Assembly (NCBI GenBank): GCA_944387555.1
Contig: CALXFH010000007.1
Span: forward strand, 1-64,000
Reading direction: 5' to 3'
Length of the DNA stretch: 64,000 nucleotides
Origin: an uncultured Clostridia bacterium
GTDB taxonomy: Bacteria; Bacillota; Clostridia; TANB77; CAG-508
The notes beneath the pieces are model-generated. The model saw only the letters and a program-made list of their open reading frames with translations. It had not been told where the DNA came from and ran no database searches. The translations under genes and the position numbers were made by a program. Below, in pieces: positions 44,890-54,812 of the stretch. How positions within the stretch are numbered: position 1 is the stretch's first letter; each line of letters starts with the position of its first letter.

Positions 44890-46177
44890 CTAAAACACCA
44901 TTACTTTCTATTTCTACATTAATATTTCTTTCTTTTAAAAAGTTATAAAAACATTTTTCAATACTATTATCTTTTAATATTGATGTAAATGTAAATACCA
45001 TCTTATTTTCAAAAGTACAACTAGAACATTTTATTTTCTCAACAGGCTCTGGTGCAATAAGCATTAAGAAATAATCTATATAATCTTTGTATTTACCAAT
45101 TATACCAACTCTTCCTATATTTGAATATGTTATAGTTGTATATTTTCTAATCTCTATATAACTTAGTCTTACAAAGAATTTTTTAATTATTAAAGGTAAT
45201 ATCTTTATTATAAAATTAGTTCCAAGCTTTACATTTGCTGACATTGTCTTTATTATTTCTTCTTCTTGTAACCTTTTCTTAAAATCTGTTTTTACAAATT
45301 CTATTATTTTATCAAAAGTGTCTAGATTATCTTTTTTCATTTCCGCTTCTAATGTTATATAAGAAAAGAAATTAGACATTGTCTTTGATGGAAAATATTT
45401 TTTTAAGTTTACTGGAATACACACTTTAATTGGCTTGCTACCTTTATAATTATATTTTTTATAATTTGCTTCATATATAGAATATATTAAAACTGCTGTC
45501 AGATATTGTGTTATAGTTGCTTCGTATTTTTTGCTTTCCTTTTTTAGTGCCTCTAAATCTATTATTTCATGTATTGTAGAAATTGCACCAAAACCAATTT
45601 TCTTTCCTTTTAACACATATGCTTTCTTAGATGAAGCGTTTCCTTTAGCTTTTTTATCATAGTTTTTCATATAGCTATCTTCTGTGTTATTTTCTACTAT
45701 TTTTCTTGTGCTTCTTTCTTCTTTTAATTCATCTTTATGTAATAATTCTAAATAATTATATATTATTTCTTTAAAAAACATATTTCCACTATTTCCATCT
45801 GTTAGAGAGTGGAATATATCTATATTTATTTTATTTTCAAAATAAGTTACTTTAAATAAATAATTATTGTTAGTTCTTGGCTCTATATATTTACAAGGAT
45901 AATCCTTTTCTTCCTCTATAACTACATCTTTTGGATTATATTCTAAATAATACCAAAAAAATCCTGCTTTCATCCTTACTTTGAATGATGGATATTGCAC
46001 TAATGCTCTATTTACTGCCTTGTATAACATTTTAGGCTCTACTTTCTCTTTTAACACAGCTGACAATCTAAAAACCGTACTATATTTTCTACCTGCTGCA
46101 ATAGGAAATATCTTCGCGGAATTATCCAACCTTCTCCAATATAATTTATTATCTTTTTTTATTTTTTTATTTTTCAT
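44864..46177 (-). CDS. alcohol-acetyltransferase/condensation-domain-like acyltransferase
   Basis: A 437-residue protein of the CoA-dependent acyltransferase fold. The HxxxDG active-site motif is HSLTDG, preceded by a substrate-channel region (FRLSAVLKEKVEPKMLYKAVNRALVQYPSF). A second part with CIPVNLKKYFPSKTMSNFFSYI matches the DFGWG-side half of the fold. It lacks a carrier or adenylation partner. It likely esterifies or condenses an acyl group onto a hydroxyl or amine. It is in one operon with the esterase and the DUF6320 protein; the product is unknown. Confidence 0.78.
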   Translation of the reverse strand: MKNKKIKKDNKLYWRRLDNSAKIFPIAAGRKYSTVFRLSAVLKEKVEPKMLYKAVNRALVQYPSFKVRMKAGFFWYYLEYNPKDVVIEEEKDYPCKYIEPRTNNNYLFKVTYFENKINIDIFHSLTDGNSGNMFFKEIIYNYLELLHKDELKEERSTRKIVENNTEDSYMKNYDKKAKGNASSKKAYVLKGKKIGFGAISTIHEIIDLEALKKESKKYEATITQYLTAVLIYSIYEANYKKYNYKGSKPIKVCIPVNLKKYFPSKTMSNFFSYITLEAEMKKDNLDTFDKIIEFVKTDFKKRLQEEEIIKTMSANVKLGTNFIIKILPLIIKKFFVRLSYIEIRKYTTITYSNIGRVGIIGKYKDYIDYFLMLIAPEPVEKIKCSSCTFENKMVFTFTSILKDNSIEKCFYNFLKERNINVEIESNGVLDDISKEIK

Positions 46178-46195
46178 TATAATAAAGTCCTTCCT

Positions 46196-46228
46196 TGAGA
46201 CATTTGGGGACGAGTCTAATTTGTCTCA
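46196..46228. repeat. 33-bp family B inverted-repeat element, copy 3
   Basis: TGAGACA and TGTCTCA ends are exact inverted copies, with core GGGGACGAGTC. It lies at the 3' end of the esterase gene and contains its stop codon. Confidence 0.8.
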
Positions 46229-47115
46229 TTTACCATATCAATTAAATCCTGATATCCTTTACTAATTAATTCCTTATCACCTTTTTCATTTATTATCCAA
46301 ATATGACCAGCACCAGAATATTCTTTTACTTCTATATCTTTTCCTTGTTCTTTTGCCTTTTTCTCTAATACTTCTACATCTGGATTTAATATATCACTTG
46401 TTCCAGTCATTATTGTAATGTTACCTAATTTTGATAAATCTCCATCTATTGGATTTACTAAATAACTGTTTATTCCGTCATCTCCTGCATAAGCTATCCC
46501 TGCTAGTTTTAATGCTTCCTTATTTAGTTCTTTATCTTCTTTTTGAACTTCATCAATATTTGGATTAGTTAATCTTACATCTAACCAAGGTGATATTAAT
46601 ATTGTTTTATTTGGCATTACTATATTTTCTTCTGATACTTTTTCAAGCAATCCTAATGCTAATCCTCCTCCTGCTGAGTCTCCCATTACAATCAAACTTT
46701 CAGGATTTACTTTATTAATCACTTCTTTATATAATGGCTCTACCATATTATATACATCTTTATATGTATATTTTGGTGTTAATGGATAATCTGGAATTAT
46801 CACTTCTGCTTTAGTATCTACAACTAATTTTCTTATAAAATTCCAATGAGCTTCACTCATCTCTGCCATATATGAGCCACCATGGAAATATAATATTCTT
46901 GTATTACTTACTTCACCTTCTTTAGGTGTTACCACAAATACTTTTCTTCCTTGAAATTTCTCAGTTTTCACATTACATATATCTTCTATTTGTACCGGTT
47001 CTTTTGACTCTATATCTGTAAATTTTAGATATGCTAAAACTATTAATCCTATCCCTATTAAAATTAATAATACTGCAAATATTGTTATTGTTACTTTCTT
47101 TTTCATATTCCCCAC
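46216..47115 (-). CDS. alpha/beta hydrolase (HSL-type esterase)
   Basis: A 299-residue hydrolase with one N-terminal membrane anchor (about 6-28) and an extracytoplasmic catalytic domain. The oxyanion motif HGGSY (near 80), the nucleophile GDSAGGG (near 147), and Asp/His partners in TGTSDILNPDVE and GAGHIW fit the hormone-sensitive-lipase family. The last residues NETN and the stop are encoded by the repeat at 46196-46228. It opens the operon with the acyltransferase and DUF6320 genes. The product could be an acylated cell-surface or secreted compound. Confidence 0.88.
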   Translation of the reverse strand: MGNMKKKVTITIFAVLLILIGIGLIVLAYLKFTDIESKEPVQIEDICNVKTEKFQGRKVFVVTPKEGEVSNTRILYFHGGSYMAEMSEAHWNFIRKLVVDTKAEVIIPDYPLTPKYTYKDVYNMVEPLYKEVINKVNPESLIVMGDSAGGGLALGLLEKVSEENIVMPNKTILISPWLDVRLTNPNIDEVQKEDKELNKEALKLAGIAYAGDDGINSYLVNPIDGDLSKLGNITIMTGTSDILNPDVEVLEKKAKEQGKDIEVKEYSGAGHIWIINEKGDKELISKGYQDLIDMVNETN

Positions 47116-47203
47116 CTATATTATTTTGCTTTTATTATTTTACCATATAACATTACAAAACTCAATCAAATTAATTATATATTAATCGTTATTTTCTTAC
47201 AGT

Positions 47204-47235
47204 ATTACAGCGAGGAAATGAATCCTCGCTGTAAT
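47204..47235 (-). terminator. terminator after the small membrane protein gene
   Basis: A perfect 12-bp stem ATTACAGCGAGG / CCTCGCTGTAAT with an 8-base loop, downstream of the 60-residue gene on the minus strand. The T tract is short. Confidence 0.75.
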
Positions 47236-47278
47236 AGTTATTGTTATCCAAATAAATCTTTGAATAATAGCTTCTTTT

Positions 47279-47461
47279 TTAGTTCCAAACAAATCTAATA
47301 AAAATAGTCATACATACAATAATCAGGCCTAAACATACCAATGCAACACAAACCACATTAGTAATATTCTCTCTAAACATCCAAGATAAGTATGCTTTAT
47401 AACATCCTAGTCCAATTACTATAATACAAAATGCAACAAACACACAATTTGCAAAGAACAT
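47279..47461 (-). CDS. small two-helix membrane protein
   Basis: A 60-residue protein, almost entirely hydrophobic: helices at about 2-24 and 35-57 joined by a short polar loop (RENITN). AGAAAGGA precedes the ATG. It has a terminator and stands alone between the esterase operon and dnaJ. Function unknown; no family recognised. Confidence 0.65.
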   Translation of the reverse strand: MFFANCVFVAFCIIVIGLGCYKAYLSWMFRENITNVVCVALVCLGLIIVCMTIFIRFVWN

Positions 47462-47565
47462 ATAAAATCCTTTCTCTTAAGAAGCCTGTTTCTTCTAATT
47501 AGTAGAAACTAATATACTTACAATAACACATTAATTTTACCACAATTTTACATAAATAGCAAGAA

Positions 47566-47592
47566 AAAAGAATGTAGCATCTACACTCTTTT
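47566..47592 (-). terminator. terminator of the dnaK-dnaJ region
   Basis: AAAAGAGTGTAG pairs with CTACATTCTTTT (one wobble) on the minus strand and runs into TTTTTTC. The stop codon of dnaJ lies in the stem. Confidence 0.85.
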
Positions 47593-48757
47593 ATCCAAAT
47601 AATCCACGTTTTTTAACTGGTGGTTGTTCATTCATTGTTCTTGCAAGTTGTGTCAATAACTCTCTTTGTTCTTTTGTTAATCTCTTTGGTGTTTGAACTG
47701 TAACTGTAAATATAAAATCTCCTGTACTATTAGAACTAATTGACTTAAATCCTTTATTTCTAATATTAAACTTAGTTCCTGTTTGTGTTCCTTCTGGTAT
47801 TTTATATTTTTCTTTACTTCCGTCAACCATTGGAATTTCTAGCTCTGCGCCTAATGTTGCTTGAGTTATTGTTATTGGTATTTCGCAAAGTACATTATTT
47901 CCTTTTCTTGTAAACACACTATGTCTTTTTACTTTTACTGTAATATACAAGTCACCTTTCGCTCCACCTTTTTTACCAGGCTCGCCTTCTCCTCTTAATA
48001 CTACAGTTTGGTTATCATCAATTCCTGCTGGAATTTTTACCTTTATCTTAGGTTGTCTTCTAACAGTTCCTTTACCACGACAATTTTCACAAGGCTCTTT
48101 TATAATTTCACCAGTTCCATGGCATGCTGAACATGTTCTTGTTGTTTGCATTTGACCTAAAATTGTATTTTGTACTTGTGTTACTTGACCTGTTCCATGG
48201 CATGTAGGACATTTAATAGGAGATGTTCCTGGTTTTGCTCCAGTTCCATGGCATACTTCACATTCCTCATCTCTAGTGATAACTATTTCTTTTTCAACTC
48301 CTGAAAAGGCTTGTTCAAATGTTATTTCCATTCTAACATTTAGGTCTGCACCTTTAGAAGGTCCATTTCGTCTAGCTGATGAACTCCTTCCTCCAAAGCC
48401 TCCTCCAAAAATTGATGAGAAAATATCTCCTAAATCTCCAAAGTCTCCAAAGTTATCGAATCCAGAACTAGAATATGAATAATATCCTCCCTGTCCAAAT
48501 GGTCCTCCTTGGCCACCAAATCCACCTTGTGGTCCATTATGTCCAAACTGGTCATACATTTTTCTTTTTTGAGGATCTGACAAGTTTTCATAAGCTTCAT
48601 TTACTTCTTTAAATTTAGCTTCTGCTTCTTCTTTATTATTTGGGTTTGCATCAGGATGATATTTTTTTGCAAGTTTACGATAAGCTTTCTTTATCTCATC
48701 TTGTGTTGCATCTTTACTTACTCCTAACACTTCATAATAATCTCTTTTTTCTGCCAT
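47591..48757 (-). CDS. dnaJ: chaperone protein DnaJ
   Basis: A type I Hsp40 of 388 residues that loads substrates on DnaK. The J domain (1-70) has HPD in KYHPDAN. A Gly/Phe-rich stretch follows (about 75-125). Four zinc motifs are [24 protein letters not shown] and CENCRGKG. The C-terminal substrate domain completes it. AGGAGG precedes the ATG. It is 66 bp after dnaK with a hairpin between. Confidence 0.97.
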   Translation of the reverse strand: MAEKRDYYEVLGVSKDATQDEIKKAYRKLAKKYHPDANPNNKEEAEAKFKEVNEAYENLSDPQKRKMYDQFGHNGPQGGFGGQGGPFGQGGYYSYSSSGFDNFGDFGDLGDIFSSIFGGGFGGRSSSARRNGPSKGADLNVRMEITFEQAFSGVEKEIVITRDEECEVCHGTGAKPGTSPIKCPTCHGTGQVTQVQNTILGQMQTTRTCSACHGTGEIIKEPCENCRGKGTVRRQPKIKVKIPAGIDDNQTVVLRGEGEPGKKGGAKGDLYITVKVKRHSVFTRKGNNVLCEIPITITQATLGAELEIPMVDGSKEKYKIPEGTQTGTKFNIRNKGFKSISSNSTGDFIFTVTVQTPKRLTKEQRELLTQLARTMNEQPPVKKRGLFG

Positions 48758-48783
48758 TACATTTCCTCCTTAAGCAATAAAGA

Positions 48784-48809
48784 AGGTTAGAGGAAGTTCC
48801 TCTAATCCT
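48784..48809 (-). promoter_or_regulatory. stem-loop between dnaK and dnaJ
   Basis: AGGTTAGAGGAA and TTCCTCTAATCCT form a 12-bp stem with one wobble. There is no T run. It may be an mRNA processing or stability element that sets the DnaK to DnaJ ratio. Confidence 0.6.
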
Positions 48810-48823
48810 CCTTATTTCTTACT

Positions 48824-50701
<1,878 letters not shown>

Positions 50702-50713
50702 TCATCCTTTCCT

Positions 50714-50857
50714 TGCTGTTTTTGAGGACGGGGCAAAAAACAGCATTTTATTTTTTTACTCTTATCCCCGTCAATAAAAGCTTTTTTATATATTTATTAA
50801 AATTTAATAACATTATTTTGTTTTAAGATGAGGCTGTTTTTTGACCCCGTCCCAAAA
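50714..50857. repeat. family C repeat island upstream of dnaK
   Basis: Two inverted units. GCTGTTTTTGAGGACGGGGC with AAAAAACAGC forms a hairpin (50714-50745), and GGCTGTTTTTTGACCCCGTCC (50831-50851) is its inverted partner. An additional CCCCGTC sits at 50766-50772. It lies between the hypothetical membrane gene and dnaK. Related degenerate copies are near 11011-11043 and, weakly, 39380-39410. Confidence 0.7.
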
Positions 50858-50864
50858 CTATTAT

Positions 50865-51236
50865 TTATATAAACAATAAATTTAATAACGATGTTATTCC
50901 AATCTGCATAAGTATACCAGTTATTGTAAATGTTACTCTATCAACAAGATGGTCATACAATTTATTTAATAGCTGTGTTAATGCTAAACCTATTACAAAA
51001 TAGGTTACAACCATTGCTAAAAAATAACTTCCAGCTGGTAACCAAAGCATAGGATAAACTATATAAAATATGCCCCTTGTTACTATCATTTGCTTTACTG
51101 CTATACAAACCGCATAGATTAGTGCATTTATCAAATTTCCACAGTCTTTATTTATTGTAGAATATAATATATTAAATATAATTGCATCAAGTAATATTCC
51201 AACTAATATACTTATTATACTACTAGCATTCAACAC
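50865..51236 (-). CDS. hypothetical membrane protein within the heat-shock locus
   Basis: A 123-residue protein with about four membrane helices. It starts with GTG, nine bases after AGGGG. No family recognised. It sits between grpE and dnaK, normally adjacent genes, so it is an insertion in a conserved operon. It may be expressed from the HrcA-controlled promoter. No catalytic residues stand out. Confidence 0.68.
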   Translation of the reverse strand: MLNASSIISILVGILLDAIIFNILYSTINKDCGNLINALIYAVCIAVKQMIVTRGIFYIVYPMLWLPAGSYFLAMVVTYFVIGLALTQLLNKLYDHLVDRVTFTITGILMQIGITSLLNLLFI

Positions 51237-51258
51237 TTTTACATTCCCCTTATTTATT

Positions 51259-51777
51259 CTAGTTTGCTACTGCTACCATTGAATGTCTTATTACTTTGCT
51301 TCCTATTTTATAGCCTTTTCTATATACTTCAACAATTTCTTTTTCGCCTTTTGTTTCATCTTGTACACTTCTTACTGCTTCATGTAATTCTGGATCAAAT
51401 GTCTCTCCCATAGCTTCTATTTCTTCTATTCCTTTTGACTTCAATACATCATTAAATTGTTTTAGTACTAATTCTATTCCTTGTTTATAACTTTCATCTT
51501 TTGTTTCTACTTTAGCTGCATTTTCTAAGTTATCTAAGATTGGAAGTATACTTTCTACTACATCTGATAGTATTGAGTTATATAAACTTTCCCTTTCTTT
51601 TTTACTTCTTTTTTTGAAGTTTTCAAATTCTGCTAAGATTCTTTTGAAATGGTCATCTAAAGCATCATAATCTTCTTTTGGTACCATTTCTTTTGTCTTA
51701 TTTTCCTTTGCTTCTACTTTTTCCTCTTTTTTGCTTTCTTTTTTTTCTACTTCTTGATTTTCTTCTTTTTCAGCCAT
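51259..51777 (-). CDS. grpE: nucleotide exchange factor GrpE
   Basis: Releases ADP from DnaK. 172 residues: an acidic Lys/Glu-rich N-terminal tail (1-35), a long coiled coil (about 40-85, DDHFKRILAEFENFKKRSKKE), and the beta domain with FDPELHEAV and VYRKGYKIGSKVIRHSMVAVA. It follows hrcA by 17 bp. Confidence 0.96.
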   Translation of the reverse strand: MAEKEENQEVEKKESKKEEKVEAKENKTKEMVPKEDYDALDDHFKRILAEFENFKKRSKKERESLYNSILSDVVESILPILDNLENAAKVETKDESYKQGIELVLKQFNDVLKSKGIEEIEAMGETFDPELHEAVRSVQDETKGEKEIVEVYRKGYKIGSKVIRHSMVAVAN

Positions 51778-51794
51778 CTTATCCCTTCTTTCTT

Positions 51795-52820
51795 TTAATT
51801 TTCATCATTTTTTTCATTTAATTCATTCAATTTTTTACTAATATATTTCATTACTGAAATTACTTTTGAATAATCCATTCTTTTTGGTCCTATAATTCCT
51901 ATTGTTCCTAAATCTTTTCCATTTACTTTATGTTTAAAAGTTACAACACTAAAATCTTTTAATTGTTCTTGCTCGTTTTCATCACCTATATAAACTTTTA
52001 TGTCTTCTGCAAAACCTGTATTTAACATATCTGCAACTAAATCTTTTGTATCTAGAATATTTACGAAGTTTTTTGCTACCTCTAAGCTATTAAATTCTGG
52101 TAAATCAAAAGATTTATTTGCTCCTTCTAAGTATATCTTATCATCTTCTTGTAATACTTTCTTTATTTGCTCTATTATTGGTTTTACTACATTTACACTA
52201 TATGTCATTTCATCATATAGGTAATCTTCTAATGGTCTATCTATTGTCTCTAATGGCTGTCCTTTTAGTTTTTTATTGAACATATAATTTATTGTTTCTA
52301 CTTGTTTTTGTGATATATCTTCATCAAATTTTATGATGGTTTCTTTTACCATTCCTGTATCTGTTAGTATTACTGCCATCATCATCCTAGAGCCTAATAG
52401 TACAAATTTTATTTCTTCTATTAATTGTTCATTTGTTTTTGGTCCAATTGATACTGTAGTATAATGTGTTACTTCTGATATTGTGTTTGCTGTTATTTTT
52501 GTTAAGTCTTCTATTTCGTTTACTTTTGTTTCTAGTTTATCACTTATATATTTTATTTCTTCTAAGCTTATATCTTTATCATTTACTAGCTCATCTACAT
52601 AGTACCTATATCCTTTTTCTGATGGTACTCTTCCGCTTGATGTATGTGTTTTATCTAAGTAACCATTTTTTTCTAGTTCTGCCATCTCATTTCTTATTGT
52701 TGCACTACTACAATTCAAACCATGATTTTTAGTTAAAGCATTTGAACTAACTGGTTCTGCTGTGTTTATATATTCTTCTACTATTGCTTGTAGTACTTTC
52801 TTTTTTCTATCATCTAACAA
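51795..52820 (-). CDS. hrcA: heat-inducible repressor HrcA
   Basis: The repressor of the CIRCE regulon, about 341 residues. The winged helix is at about 1-90 (DDRKKKVLQAIVEEYI, EPVSSNALTKN, SATIRNEMAELEKNGYLDKTHTSSGRVPSEKGYRYYV). The GAF-like effector domain follows. I choose the TTG at 52820, after GAGGTG, which gives the normal N terminus; upstream in-frame codons have no ribosome binding site. It binds the CIRCE site just upstream and is expected to depend on GroEL. Confidence 0.95.
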   Translation of the reverse strand: MLDDRKKKVLQAIVEEYINTAEPVSSNALTKNHGLNCSSATIRNEMAELEKNGYLDKTHTSSGRVPSEKGYRYYVDELVNDKDISLEEIKYISDKLETKVNEIEDLTKITANTISEVTHYTTVSIGPKTNEQLIEEIKFVLLGSRMMMAVILTDTGMVKETIIKFDEDISQKQVETINYMFNKKLKGQPLETIDRPLEDYLYDEMTYSVNVVKPIIEQIKKVLQEDDKIYLEGANKSFDLPEFNSLEVAKNFVNILDTKDLVADMLNTGFAEDIKVYIGDENEQEQLKDFSVVTFKHKVNGKDLGTIGIIGPKRMDYSKVISVMKYISKKLNELNEKNDEN

Positions 52821-52849
52821 TTTTTTCACCTCTTTTTTAATTGTTAGTT

Positions 52850-52914
52850 TTAGCACTCTTTTAGTTCGTTTGCTAACCTTTCTATATATTATACCCAATA
52901 TTAGCACTTGTCAA
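52850..52914 (-). promoter_or_regulatory. hrcA promoter and CIRCE operator
   Basis: CIRCE at 52850-52876: TTAGCAAAC-N9-GAGTGCTAA. The right half matches consensus, and the left half differs at two positions (consensus TTAGCACTC). The promoter is TTGACA (52909-52914) with -10 TAATAT (52886-52891) at 17 bases, or TATAAT at 15. The operator lies just downstream of the start, as usual. Confidence 0.9.
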
Positions 52915-52957
52915 TACTTTCTGCTAAAAATTTTGTGAATTTTTTGTGAAAAAGAAA

Positions 52958-52991
52958 AAACTATATAACCCTAATTAGAATTACATAGTTT
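52958..52991 (-). terminator. terminator of the pilin-like gene
   Basis: On the minus strand AAACTATGTAA pairs with TTATATAGTTT around a CTAATTAG-containing centre and is followed by TTTTTTC. Confidence 0.8.
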
Positions 52992-53009
52992 AATATCTGT
53001 TTTATAAAT

Positions 53010-54212
53010 TTATTTTATTATTTCATAAGTATTATCTCCTGTCTTTTTTAGCTGAACATCAGACTTAAGAGAAACTAGCGGACGAAAACCATTAAGGTCG
53101 GCGTTATAGCTGGTGTTGTACACACGGCCGATATAGTAAACATACATCACATTGTTAGTACCAGTACCAGAAGGGCTGGCAACCCACATTCCATAAGCAT
53201 TGCTTGTAGAATTTATTACATAAGTTGGATCACTACTATCTAAATAATCAGAAGAACTTGATATATAAGTATTCCAATTACTTCCTCCGTCTACACTTAT
53301 TTGGTATCCCGTAGTACTACTTGCTCGTGTCTTATATTTACCACTTGGATAGTTTTTATCTGGATGAGCTTTATTATATGACTCAAATAGTAACTCTATT
53401 GTTGGTCCTCCTATTGCATAATCTGCTATATTATTTTCTACAAATCCACTCCAAGCATTCGTATCTAACATATATGCTACTGATTTCATATTATTACTTG
53501 CACTTGTATATTTATTAAAGAAATCACTATTTAATGCTTTTATTCTTTCATCTGTTATATCTGCTGAACCTGCATATTTGCTATATACCCCACTAAAGCT
53601 TGCTCCCTTTGGATAACTAGTACTTTTTGTTACTGTTGCTCCATCTTTTGTTGGGCAATAATCAGTATCTATATAATCACTTGCTATTAAATATATATTA
53701 TCATCATCTATATGGAATATCATCCATTTTCCTGGTGCAGTAGTTTCTATTGCATCATTACTGCTACATTCATAGTTTGTTACATATTTTCCATATAATT
53801 CCTTCTTTTGTTCATCAGTTAATTCTGCTGCTGTTATTCCTTTTATTTCTATTTCTCCATCATAAATTTCTGATACTGCTATTTCGTATTTTCCTCCATA
53901 TTCTTCCTTTGTTGTTAATATGTCGTCTGTACTAACATCATCTGGTACACTTTCAAAATATTTCTCTAGAATGTCATGTAATTCTTGTTGCGTAATATCA
54001 CTTCTTCCACTTGCCGTTATTGCTAAAATATCTTTCTGTGCTTTTTCTATTACATTTCCTTTTTCAGTTTCTTCTTTTGCAGTTTGAGCTTGATTAATTA
54101 TTCCATTATCACCTGTTATTGCTCCTATTGATATCCCTGCTAAAATTAACAAAACTATAATAGTTACTACTAAAGCAATAAGTGTAATTCCTCTTTCTTT
54201 TCTTATCTTCAT
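53010..54212 (-). CDS. type IV pilin-like prepilin with a C-terminal variable-looking domain
   Basis: A 400-residue surface or secreted protein. The prepilin signature is KERGITLIALVVTIIVLLILAG, with cleavage expected after Gly 8. A helical stalk follows (to about 100). The C-terminal domain ends GFRPLVSLKSDVQL, as in C-type-lectin-like variable proteins. The last 150 coding bases are markedly GC-richer (about 42%) than the rest (below 30%) and rich in AAC, TAC and GGC codons. No pilus assembly genes are in the window. AAGGAGG precedes the ATG. Adhesion is the likely role. Confidence 0.8.
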   Translation of the reverse strand: MKIRKERGITLIALVVTIIVLLILAGISIGAITGDNGIINQAQTAKEETEKGNVIEKAQKDILAITASGRSDITQQELHDILEKYFESVPDDVSTDDILTTKEEYGGKYEIAVSEIYDGEIEIKGITAAELTDEQKKELYGKYVTNYECSSNDAIETTAPGKWMIFHIDDDNIYLIASDYIDTDYCPTKDGATVTKSTSYPKGASFSGVYSKYAGSADITDERIKALNSDFFNKYTSASNNMKSVAYMLDTNAWSGFVENNIADYAIGGPTIELLFESYNKAHPDKNYPSGKYKTRASSTTGYQISVDGGSNWNTYISSSSDYLDSSDPTYVINSTSNAYGMWVASPSGTGTNNVMYVYYIGRVYNTSYNADLNGFRPLVSLKSDVQLKKTGDNTYEIIK

Positions 54213-54423
54213 TACTTTTCCTCCTTAGTTTTCGTATATTTTTTGTCTTTTTGCGCATGATATTTAATGCGTCTTTTATCGTATTTAATTATACCTTATT
54301 AGAAATTATTTGTAAATATTTTTTGCGATTTTTGTCGTTTTATTTTAGAGTTTTGTCAAAATTAAAGTCATTCCAAAAAAGGTTATAAAAGTTTATATTA
54401 TTAATGTAGAAAGTGGTGAGTTT

Positions 54424-54753
54424 ATGGAAAAATCAAAAATTAACGAACATATTGGGAAACTATTTCAAGAATATAGACAAAAAAATAACCTAACACAAAA
54501 CCAAGTAGCAGAAATAACAGGTTTAGAGCCAAGACATATTAGTCAAATAGAAAGAGGTTTTTCAAAAGGTAGTATAGATACATTAATAAAACTATGTAAC
54601 GCTTATAAAATTACACCAGATATAGTTTTATATGATTTATTAGATGATGATGTAAAAGAGTATGTTTCAATATATGATGAAAAATTTAAAAAGCTAAGTA
54701 AAAGAGATAAAGAAGCTGTTTTAAATTTAATAGACTTTTTCTTAAAAAAATAA
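54424..54753 (+). CDS. XRE-family helix-turn-helix regulator
   Basis: A 109-residue regulator. The HTH is at about 13-65 (LFQEYRQKNNLTQNQVAEITGLEPRHISQIERGFSKGSIDTLIKLC). The C-terminal region (LLDDDVKEYVSIYDEKFKKLSKRDKEAVLNLIDFFL) is a dimerisation-type helix. It is divergent from the pilin-like gene and followed by its own terminator. It could regulate the pilin-like gene across the 211-bp divergent gap. Confidence 0.9.
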   Translation: MEKSKINEHIGKLFQEYRQKNNLTQNQVAEITGLEPRHISQIERGFSKGSIDTLIKLCNAYKITPDIVLYDLLDDDVKEYVSIYDEKFKKLSKRDKEAVLNLIDFFLKK

Positions 54754-54785
54754 ACCTAAAGTAATTTACTTTAAGTTTATTTTTA
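54752..54785 (+). terminator. terminator of the XRE regulator gene
   Basis: AAACCTAAAGTAA pairs with TTACTTTAAGTTT (one mismatch) and is followed by ATTTTTATTTT. Confidence 0.85.
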
Positions 54786-54812
54786 TTTTAAACATTTTTT
54801 CCATGGCAATTT

